In this document: piece by piece, positions 37,001 through 49,000 of the stretch | Layout of the letters: each line of letters starts with the position of its first letter | How positions within the stretch are numbered: position 1 is the stretch's first letter | Source: Larus michahellis | Lineage: Eukaryota > Chordata > Aves > Charadriiformes > Laridae | DNA: 64,000 nt | Assembly (NCBI RefSeq): GCF_964199755.1 | Contig: NC_133907.1 | Coordinates: 3,167,001 to 3,231,000 of the forward strand | Direction: 5' to 3' | Made by a program: the position numbers and the translations under genes | Notes under the pieces: generated by a model | What the model was told of the DNA's origin: nothing | Database searches by the model: none | Seen by the model: only the letters and a program-made list of their open reading frames with translations

Positions 37001-40000
37001 CGAGAGTCTGTTTTGCTTTTGTTATGAATTTTACATCTCCTTTGATATGATCTAATTATTGATAATTAGCACTAGCTCACGCGACAAATTCCAGATTTCT
37101 ATCACAACTTGAATCTCTGAGCATCACAACAATCCATATACTCGTATCAATTTGGAAGCTAGGGTGACTTTGGAAATTAAAGTTGAGCACTGCATATTAA
37201 ATTAATACCAATTTTCCTAACAAAATTAAAAGCAACACTCCTGAAAGGGAATGTGACACATACCTAACCTCCTCTTATACGTGCAGTTCAAACACTGCCT
37301 GAAACTTTTAAAAGCACTTGTACTTAATATTCACTTATCAAAGCAAGGTCAAGGTATTTCCCGCTCTAGTTATTAAATGAATAAATAGGATTATTTTCAC
37401 TGGGAACACCAAGATGTTACACAGTGTCATTATCAGGCTCCAGATTTTGGTGTACAAAGTCACTTCCAACTACAGTCTTAACTCATCCCCAAAAATACTT
37501 CATAACTTTTTTTGTAGCTAAGAAAGGCAAACTAATGGGGTAACACAGAAAAAGAAATTGCTGCTCTATATAAACACATACTACTAGCACCAAATATACT
37601 TTCTTTTTTTTTAGATGCAAAATAGGCTGGGAGGAGAAAAGGGGGTTTGGTGGCAGGGTTTAGATGCGAATACACGATATGCCCCTATCACCCAGCACCT
37701 CTGTAAGAATGGCTCATTTTCTTCTTGCTATTACTTAATAAAACTACTGTCATACGTTAACAAACCCAAAAATCTTGTACCCGACAGGTACAGAGTAAAC
37801 GTATAAAGTAAATCCATGTCTGAAATATGATGAGCTGACTGATGGAAAGAGTATTAGAGAAATTCTGCTAGTCATAAATTTCCTTAATTCCTAAAGGGCC
37901 TCGCGCACTGAGGTGACAGATCAGGATTTGCAGAACATGGCTTGAAGGTCTGGGAGAATGCAGGTGGTATTTCAAGATACTGTATATTGAAGAACCCCGT
38001 CCTTATTCTCCTCTAGGTGACCTTAAGTCCAAACATTAGACACCGAGAAGTCTGAATGACATCTTAAACGTCTTTCATAATCTATGTTCAGAAATACGCA
38101 TTTCTAAGTGAGTCACTTTGTTCCAAGATTAGTGTCTAAACCAGATTACATGTTTTGTCCACTGCAGGTGCTTTTCTTGACAGACTACCTCAGACTTCAA
38201 GAGTTCTAACTTTTAGATACCCGAGGTGAAATGAGATGACTCTCACAAATTTTCCATAACGCTCTAACTTCTACGTTTTGAAGAGCACAGAACATTTGTT
38301 AAGTGAATAAAATCTTGTAGAATGCTCTTAACGATGAGGCAACAGCAGCTTCTCAGGAAGATTACAGCTCAAGCCCATCCAATCAAAAAGTAGGACAAAT
38401 TTTTTCACAAATACACAAACAGTTTACCTGGGAATTTAGTAATGGCACAGAGACGCCACATATTAGTACAACTTACCTTAATAATAGCAATCTGAAGTTC
38501 TTCCTTGCATTTGATATGAGAGTTCTTCATCACACAAACTATGTTGTTTTCTATTCATTATTGAAGTCTGGTATATACACATATTTTTGAACCAATTTAA
38601 CAATTTAGCTACAGGAGTCCGATTTTCTACTAGAATTTGTTAAATCTGTATAACCCCCAGCGTGGTAAAACTTGAGAGCCACCCCCCTTAAAACAAAGCC
38701 CAAACTTGCAGCCTTAAAACCAGTAATTCCTGTCTCCTAGAAAAAAACCTGTAGCAATAAGGACATTTTAAGTGATACAGTTATAGGGACACTTGCAATT
38801 ATATTGAGATAGAAAGTGTCATAAAAACTTGATATGTAAAACAAGCCCTTATAGTTTCATTTACGTCTTTCCTAATTTTAGTTATTTTTAAAACAGTACA
38901 GCTTCTGACAAAAAAAGCTACAGCTTCTTTAGAAGCAGCTGAAAAAAATAAATCCAAGTTTATCGAAATATGTATCTTAAGAGTTCTCTATAAAAGAGGC
39001 ACAGGGCCCAAATAACAAAATATGCAACAAAAACATGCAGGGAAAAATTTAAAATATTTAAAAACATTTGATGTGGGTAAACACAATTAAAATATACCTA
39101 GTAAGTCTACTATATGCTATAATAATAAACACCAATTTAAGGTAGCCGGCGTCGCCTCAGTGCTTAAAAATTACATCTAAAAAAATCTCAAAGATAATTT
39201 ATACTTAATGTGTTACTTTACATATAATGTGTTTAATAATTAGGTTTATTTCTGAAAAGAAAATGCAAAATTGGCTAAAGTGTGGTTAAGAAAGCTGTGA
39301 GAACTGCATTTCTGAATTCATTAATCTTCAAGTGAATAAACATTAGACACCAGGTCATGTGCTTTGTAAATGTGAAATGGAAGATTTCACCTGAAGTTCC
39401 ACCACTGCATTATAAAACTACTTAGCTGGAGCTAATAAAAAAATGTCATTAGCAGAAAGACTTGTTCAGGCTACAAAGCAGTAATTACTTACCTTTATAT
39501 GAGTTATATGGATGTTAATTCAAAAACCTGCAAAAATATGCAAGGCAATATCTCCGCCTAATATCCACTTCAGATGTGTTCTTGTGTGTGTGTGGATAAT
39601 GTGTGAAGTATGAAAATACAAAGGAAAAAAAAAAAAAGTACTGCCTCCCCCCAAACTTAAAAGTAAAGAATGGTCCTTAAATTATTTCACGTAAGGAAGA
39701 ACAGCAGCAGGAAGAACTTGGATATACTTGACAGTTAAAAGCTGTTTGCAGAAGTGTAAGTATCACTGGATACCACGTTGAAGATTTCTTTCTCGGCACT
39801 AGCACTGAAAATGCAAGACCTGAGAGAAAGGTGCCAAATCTAAATTACAAAAATACAATTCAAATTAGTACAGTCAATTGCTGATTCACGGTGCACACTG
39901 TGCAACCTTTTTGTAAAACTGAACACGAATGTATCGATACTTACCTTTTCTGGTTAAGAAACAGTTATTGTCTTTACAGGGAAAATTTAAAGCTTAATCA

Positions 40001-43000
40001 TGTAGTTTTCATCCAGAAATCAGCTGGGTAGATTGATAGGCTCTTAATCATACAACTGATACAAATGAAACTCCTAAAAGCGTCTCCCATTTGTGTTTAT
40101 CTCTGTGTGCAAACCTTTGAAGGTGAAGAAAAGTAGTTTGGTGCCATATTAAGGGGAAAAAAAAAATCCTAAACTCCCTAGTCTTGCAGAGCCAAGAATG
40201 GATGGGTATTCAAAGAAAATGTAAATGATTATTCAGGAATATCCCTATGCGATACATACATTTGAACAACAGTGAAGATGAAATGGCAGTCCTTTCAGGC
40301 TTTACAGCATTGTAATTATGATCGCTTGCCCAGGACGGCGTGGTGTTTTCTGCTGCTGGCTCTTTAGCAATAGGTTGAGTGTTCACCTCCGTCTTGGCAG
40401 TTGTCAAAACAGTCTTCTTCATATTCATCTCTCTTTTCTCAGGAAATTGTCTCTTTTGGTTTAAAAGAGGCTTAATACCTGCCTGTATGATTAAAAGAAG
40501 CTTCATTACTAATAATCATAGAATATATATAATATTTTACAAACAAGCAGAGATATAGTTACATACATGTACATAAATTTCTTTTATAGTAAGCTCCTGT
40601 AAATACACTTGAAATGATGTAATTTCAGATTCAAGTCTATAAAGCAAAGGTAATATACACTGTAACTTCAGGAAAAGAGAATGGTAAAGAAACCACCTGA
40701 AAACAACAGTATTTATCATCAAGATGTGGGGATTCTGCTTCTTTGTTTGAAAAACTACTGCCCATTTTATAGTGGTCTCAAAAGGGAAAGAGGGTGGCTT
40801 TTATTTCATCTTTTTGCTTCCCAAAGCATAGATACAACACAGTCACATTAATTCACAATCCACAGTAATTCCAAATTACTGTCTAAAACTCAGTAATTTA
40901 GAGTTTAAAAAGGTAAAATTAATTTGGAATTAAATTAAGATAAAAGGTGTACTGCTTACACTTAGCTTACCTGCAGCTGAGATTTTGGCATGCCAGGTTT
41001 TTCAGATTTTGGTTTGATCTTTTCTTTAGGTTTTGGTTTTGCATCTTTGCCAGAACTTAAAATCTTCATCGTGGCTGCTGCGTGTTTGAGAATGCAATCA
41101 TTGCTGCAGTACACAGAATCAGGCTGAGCCAAGTTAAAACAGCCAGGACCGATGCACTTTGATGCACCAGGAGCTTCTATTATCTATGGATTGAAACGGA
41201 GTGAGAGTTCAAACTTCAAAGAGGAATCAACAGAAACATACCTTTATAATATGAAGAAATGTTTACATACATGTGTGCAGACAGCAGCTAGGACTGTTAG
41301 TGACCTGCACAATTGCCAGTGTGAAAACTTTCATTCGTGATATAACAGAAACAACCCATAGAAACTTAAGAATTTCACTCTTGTAACGCACTATTTTCAG
41401 AATGTGTTGTACTTTCAAGTGGTTGGTCTGCCTGCAATGAACTAAGGCAGGCTGGTTTCCTAAACTTTCAGATCCCGTGAGAACACAAATGTGTTTTTCT
41501 GATCCTCTACATCATGTGAAAAATCTCCTTAATAATGCAGAACTGGTTTCTCAAGAGCAAAGTTTCTAAAATACATTTTACTCTTGTATCCCCATCAGCA
41601 GCTGTCCTCAACTATGCACATATGCAAAAGGAAGTATGCAGCTATTCAGGTGTACAGATAATTCTTGCTCTAGAGGTTTACCAATTTTAATTTTCAAGTC
41701 TCCAACTTACATCAACACAACCCTTCTCCCAGATAATTTTGCCATAGCCGAATCCTTCTTACGCATTGAGAAGTTTGCATACACAATCTGTATTTTCCTC
41801 TACTTCACAATTACTCTCCATTTATATCGAATTGTTATATACTATGAATTTCCTCTTCAAATGTTAAGGTTTAGAAAATAGCACATTCCTCGAAAACAGA
41901 GTATGTTAGGTCAAAGCCTAGAAATGTGTGGAAGCTCTATAGGCTCCAACGTATCGTCTCTGGGTATTATGCCTTTAGTCTCACTCTTCTAGATTACTCC
42001 TAAAAACGTTACACAAACTAACCTAACACTCAGAACTACTGGAGTTTTAGACAGCCTCTCATGTATCAATAATCTGTAATTTTTAACTACCAAAAGCAAG
42101 CTTTTCAGGAATATTTCCAGTAAAAAAAAAAAAAAAAAAAAACATTAAAAAATTATTTGCATAGTGTGGCTTATTTTTCCCCAATCAGAAGTCAGTAAGA
42201 CAGCATCATCTGCTACAGATAAAACCTGGGTCTGAGAATTTTCCCATAAAAATTAAGTTTATGCTTTAGAATACTTCTCCATCAATGTACACACCAAACT
42301 GTGAAGTACAAGAAAGAACTATCAATTCATGTTCCCTAAAATGCACCTCAAACTTCAGACTAACTGAGCTGTCATTTCTAATTAAGGGCATTAGCTCAGA
42401 TGATGACAAAACTTTTAGTGTTGATGTCTGTACTTATACAATTTCTAAGAGTTTTAATCGCAAACCTAAACTCTACAGCTGTTGCTTATGGACAGCAACA
42501 AAAAGGAGTCTCTCTCAAAGCGCATAGAATACTGGTGTAAGAGAACAGATAAAGTGCATAATGAGACTGTTCAGTCACTGTAACCTAAAGTGATTTCAGC
42601 ACATCAACACAATAGCAATGATCTTTTTGCCCAGAATAGGCAGGGAATTCCACAGCAAGAGCGCGGTGCTTGTTTATACAAGCCATAGAGGGATCTTAAC
42701 TGAGGAATGAGGGACAGCATGGGCTGCAACACAGACTCGACTGCTCAGCTCTCTCAAAATGTGTTACCACCTGGCAAACACAAGTAGAGCAATTCCGTTC
42801 CACTTCCAAATGCCAAAAGAATACTAAAGTATAAGCAGTTCTTCCATAAGAGGCAAGGAGTTAATGATAATTATGGTTTTCTTTCCCTAAAGGAGAGATG
42901 CCTAACATGTTCAAGGAACTTGTTAGCATGCTAATAGCAAAGAGTAATTGGTGATTCTCAGAAGCAAAACTTAAAATTAACACTGTCAGTGAAATGCAAA

Positions 43001-46000
43001 TCAACACCAACGGATCTGGACTCTCAAAAACATTTTTGTGTACAAAGAAGTACAAATGTATTTGAAACTGTATTTGAAAACATTTTTGAGAAAAATGCTG
43101 TTTTCTACATATTTATCTTAAAATAGTAAATATTTATATATTAAGCTCAAACTGTTCTGACCTATCCATTAAGCTCACTATGCTGATATGGATAACTCTA
43201 CTATTTAAATTGACTAGAACTGGGTGGTGTTCCAGAAATGTTTTGTAGAAAATGTATTACAACAGAAAGATTCCTCCAGAGAGATGCTTATATTCAAAAT
43301 CATAATACTTTTCTAGGGATGACTTCAAAGTTTAAAGATAAGGTGTAAAAGAACAAATTCATACACAAAAAATATGAACAGCTGTACCATTCTAACAGCA
43401 AATACGCTAAACATGCTCTTCAAGGCATAGTAAGAAGAAAAAGAAAGTGTTCAAGACGTTGACATTGTGATAGTAGCTTGGGCAGTACAAAGACAACCAC
43501 TATAGCATGAAGTTTTTTTAATTTGTGTATATTGAGCTGCAGAAGCTTCTTTGCCTGCATTTTGAATTGGGCATGGAACTTGCCATTACAAAATTTAAAC
43601 TTCTTTTAGATTTTATGCCAGAATTTGCAATAATTCAAAATACACATTTTAATGTTTAAAAAAGGCAGTATGTACTAATAACCTGAAGAAGCATCAGGAA
43701 AAAAATCAGAACTTCAAAGACTAACTGTAAGTACAGAGAAAGTACAGCTGGAATTAACTCCACCACAGACACTTGTCAATGTTAAGTAAAAAGTTTCACT
43801 ATCATCGAAAATGTCAACAACTGTTTGAAATTATTTCAGAGCTAGTATAAGCCAGTCCAAAATCCTAATATTTTTATTAAAAGAACACCTTATTATTTGA
43901 CCAGGGCAGAAGAGCACAAAGTTGTAGTGGGGCATTTCCTTACACCTACATAAAACTTCTAAATCCCCCACTTCAGAAAAACCACTTTCTTAGTTTTAGT
44001 TCCTGTACTGATAGAACTGTGGATAAACTTCTGCTAAACAATAATATTTAGCGGGTTGTTCAGCTTCATGTTTAGCTTTAAAAAACTAAGTCAGATTTAC
44101 AGCCATGCAAGTAAGCCATTGTCACAATGCACTTAAGTGAAATACGAAGAATAAGAAACAAATCAAATACTTACAGGCTGAAATATCTTTAGTTTTTTCT
44201 TCCCACTTGGATTTGCAGCTTTTTCAATCCTACCCTTGATTCCTTGGTCCTCAACAGATTTTTGTTCAATTGTTCCGATGCTTGTGAATTCTGTGCCATC
44301 CACATTTACTTGCCCTGCTTTAGCTTCCTGCTGGTCTATTTCTGAAGCAGGCTCATCCTGTCCTTGTAGAATGGTGCAGTTTGGACAGATATAGTCCTCA
44401 CCATTCCTCTCCAACAATCGCCCTCGAGCCTCAGAAATACCCACGCAGTCACCATGAAACCATTCCTCACATCTATCACAACAAATCATAAACCTGAAAA
44501 AACAAAAACACCAACCAAGGAACAGTAAAACATTGTGAAATTAAAAGACAATTAATACTTAACAGATATTTCAAGCAGATCTTAAGTACCCCACTAAAGT
44601 ACCAGTATACTGTTCTGCCCTACTGTTCATTTCTGTATTCATTTGCTTATCCCCTCTTTTTAAACGTTTGTTATGAACTCCCCCCCAAACTTGAAAGCAA
44701 CCCAACAGCTCATTTATATACTAAAAAGTAAATGTTAGCATTTGGTTTAAATTCTTCATCACAGAAAACTTCCAACTACTTGCATTGCATTTGTAGTTGA
44801 AACCTTTGCCTACCTGTTGTTATGTGGCTGACGACAAATACAATACAGAGCATTTGGGTCATAAATCTCAGACTCGGGTTTACTTTTGGGCAGCTCTTCG
44901 GGTTCTTCATCTGTGACCCCTTTTGCGCTGAGGGCAGGCTTTACCTCCTTCTGAACCTGAAGATCTTCGGTGTCTTCCTCAGACACAACCACTTGGCTTG
45001 CAATCTCAGTGCTGTCTGCAGTCTCAGGCTCTTGTTTGACAGGCAACTCAGACTCAACTTGTTTTTCACGCTGGGCGTCACCTGTTTCTGTAGGATCTTG
45101 TTCTGAATTTCTCTTCCTCAGCCGGATCTGTATATCCTTCAAGGTCAGCTGCACAGGTTTCTCTTCAACACGTTTCTTCCTTAGTCGATTCTGCAGTTCC
45201 TTTAGTGTCAATCCATCACTGTCGCTATCAGAAGTATCACCTTCCTCTTCCTCCTCCTCCTCCTCTTCTTCTTCTTTTGTGCGTCTGCTTTTAGAGCCTT
45301 TCTGATCCTTACTACTTCTAGTGCTAATCCTCCGAGTTGCAGGTTTTATATCTGGAGTGCTCTCAACACTGTCTTCTGAAGCAGTTTCAGCATCTGTAGC
45401 TGGGCAGGATGCCGGTTCACTCGAATCTTCCAGAGCAGTAGGGACACTCCTCCTTCCTCGACGCCTTACTGTTGTAAGAAATTCTTCCACTCTTTCTGTT
45501 CGTTTTGGTTGCCGTCCACTACGCCTGAGGTTTAAGCTTTGCTGCTGCTGTTGTGGCTGCTGTTCACTAGAGTCCACATCAATATCTCCTGCACCTTCTC
45601 GCTTCGCAATTGTAGTCCTTCGAAACCCCCAGGTTTTCCTGAACTCTTTACTTGTAGGCTTGATAGTTTTTTGTTCCTCCTCGTTGCTTTGCTCACCTTT
45701 ATCATCCAAAACTGATGCTAAAAACAAGGGTAGAGTTATTAAACTGGTGGTGAATTAAGATGTTTTTCGTAAGTGGGTTTTTTCCAACATAGTATTATTA
45801 GTATATATTAGTATATATAGTTTGTGATAATAGATCCAGATACCTACACATATGTATCTCCACCCCATTTTATAACCCTGAACACAGATAAAATACTTTC
45901 TTGTGAATGTAATAGCACAGCAGTAACCATTAAGTAGGTCACTGAACATGGTGCCAACATAATCCAGCTGTTATAAACTCTTTTGTTATTTAAATACAGA

Positions 46001-49000
46001 TATATCCACACATATGTATACACACACACACAGAGGACAAAAAAGCATATTTTCTGCCCAATTTAATAGGAAGAAATCTTACCAGGAGAACTATTTTCCA
46101 TGTTGTCAGTATTAGATTCAGATTCTAATGGCACTGGCTGTGAACTTACAGCTTGTTCCATAGTATGGGGAGCCTGATATGCTGAAAATAAACATAAGGT
46201 TCAAAACTGAGATTCAAAAATATTCATAGCCTAAGTAATTATTGAACATTCTGACGTAATCCCATTATGCTAATGAGATACTGTTTCGATAACACAGGGT
46301 TAGACAAAGAATAATGAGGGTTTGGATTTTAAACAAAATGTAAAAGCCAGAGAAATATCCCAGTCTTCCTTATTAAAATAAACTAGGTCTATATGTTGTC
46401 TACTAAACAGTTTCACCATTATTTTTAAGTTGTTTCAGAAACACTGGTGGGTACGCAGGATGGAGCAATACATTTTCCCTTCATTACTTCTCTAACAAGT
46501 TTTATTGGTCAAAAGAAATTATACAGAAAAGAACAAAATAAAAATCTTCTCAAACATCCCCTCTGGATGAAAGAAAGAAACAAACAAATCTGCACTCAAT
46601 GGAACCTGAGAAAGGCTCCTTGACACGATTATTTACAAAAAGGTTTTCAGCCTATATGATCTACCAGAATGACCGAAAAAAAAAAAGATTCAAAGAACCT
46701 CCAACTATCACAGATGAAGCCATAGGAAAAAATAAAAAAATAAAAATCTGTGCTGACAACCAGGATCCCTTTTTTCTCAAAAAGGCATTTCCAGCATACG
46801 AGGAGACTCTCTTATTTGAGAAGACAGAAACAAATAACAAAAATAAATATAAAATCTGAGACTGCATTTTGAGCAATTCAGGAATAACCTGGTTTGAACA
46901 AGTATTAAAATTGGTATTACGTCATGGTGCAATGTTTTAAATTAATTGCATGTCATGTAAATGCTCTCCTAAACGAATGCAGAAATTATGTTTTGCTGTC
47001 ATTGCAATTACATTGCTCATGTGAAACTATAATACACAGTAGTAAGTATATCTCAATGAACTGGGTAAACAGAAACAGTGTTTTAAAAACAACAACAAAA
47101 AACAAGCCCCAACTCTTCCACAAAAATATTTTTGTTATAGTTACATGCGCATGCCTGGCTCAAGAATCACACAGGTAAGCCAAAAGGAAACACTAACAGA
47201 ATTCCTAAATAAAAGTACTTGCTGAAAGAATCAAAGGTATTTCTAACAGCTGTACATATTACAGCTACAAGTTCTCAGAGGCATCCTTCAGTAAGTTCTT
47301 CCTAATCTTGCAGTGTACACTGGGGATAAATGCCTCCTTATTTCATATACTGCATCAGTTACGTTAATGTTCTGTCTTATCAAACATGATCGCTCTATAG
47401 TGCGACTCCTCTGCTTTGGTGTATTACATATAACAATGTTAAAACAGAAATGCAACTGTCAATGCTATGGAAATGTAAATATCCATGCAGCTATGTTAAA
47501 AGTTAACACTGAAATTGTGACTTAAAGAGTCATTTCCATGAGATACTATAAATGCAGCAGTAAAAGCAGCAGAATCCAGAACATCAATTTCAATAGTAAC
47601 TGATTACTTTTAACATTACAGCCAGAATGAAAAGTGAATTTTAAGCCTTTCCTACACAGGTAAAAAGCTGAAATGGCTTTAATTCAATATGAAATCCCAT
47701 TAAGTTTCCCCACAAAAAAAATCACTAACTATACCTTTTAAATAAACAAAACAAAAAAAAACTAAAACCAACACTAAAATTATATTCACACCAGAAAAAG
47801 GCTGCGACAGAAGTAAGGAAACAAGTCAAAACAAAGTTTACATCTTTGTTTACCTTGGAAGATGAAGTTAAGAGCTACAGGCAGAGGTAATCCAAATTCT
47901 GAGATATAAATTCCAGATAAAAGGAAAAGAAATAAGAAGTCTCTTCAATGTCCTCTATGTGCTTTACCTGACACAGCATTAGAGGTTTGAACGGTTTCTC
48001 CCTGTAGCGCTGAATGAAAAGGAGAGCCAGAGGAGGGCAGCAAAGGATCAGAATCATTCAGCATTATCCTTCCAGCACATACTGAATTTCCAGATTCAGA
48101 AGTGCCAGACTGAGTCTCGGAGCTGTCAGCAGGACCAAACACTATCAATCCTCTTTTTCCTGCTGGCTCCTAGGGGGAAAGGGGGGGGGGAAGAAAAAAA
48201 AAAAAAAGGAGACAAAATAAGGCACTGATATATTTATGAACTTATCTTACTATTGTTTACATAAATTTTGAATTGTTTTGCCTCTATTACACTATAAAAC
48301 AAATTCTGTTATTTTGCTTTTTGACAGTTTTCTGCTTTCAGAAAGACACTGGAACTGGAAAAGTCGAAGTAAAGCAATACCACATCCACCACTTATCAAC
48401 AGTTGAGACCTCTGAAATAAATACAAAATATGATTGTACCCTTATAAATTAATTTACATCCTATTAAGACTTCCAAGAAAGTAATAAATGGTAATCAACA
48501 AGTCTATTCCATTTACTGTATTTAAAAGCATCCATAGAGTGAAATTTAGTAAGCACACAATGTGCAATGAAAATGCAGAAATGCTTTTAAACTCCATCAG
48601 CACACCAAGTTTATAGCAGGGAAGATTTACCAGTTTACACTACTAAATTTCATCAGAGTAGACATCTACAGCTTTGAGGATTTAAATCCAAGTGGCTACT
48701 CAGTGGTTTTGCAAGGTGGGATAATAAAAATGTACAGTTAAACTTCAGAATTAAGGAATATTCCTTATCACTGTCCCTTTCACTAATAAGGTTTGCAATG
48801 TAGAAAATTTCAGAAGCTTTATTTCAAGAACAGCGGATTATATAAATAACAACACATTTTCCCCAAAATAAACCCTTGGAAATTATTTCAAAATCACATT
48901 TAAAGCATCTGAACAACACGCGGAATGGCAATGGAATATCAACACTGACTGCTTGCTTCCAGCTCACCTAAGCTTCAAAATCCTTAGGAAATGCCTGCAT

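Noticed and set aside
42122-42142. A21 as the tail of a processed pseudogene
   Set aside because: The sequence before it carries no open frame, AATAAA or target-site duplication that I can see.
44970-45305. 111-codon + strand frame with long Ser run
   Set aside because: Antisense of the DIDO1 Glu tract and neighbouring coding sequence.
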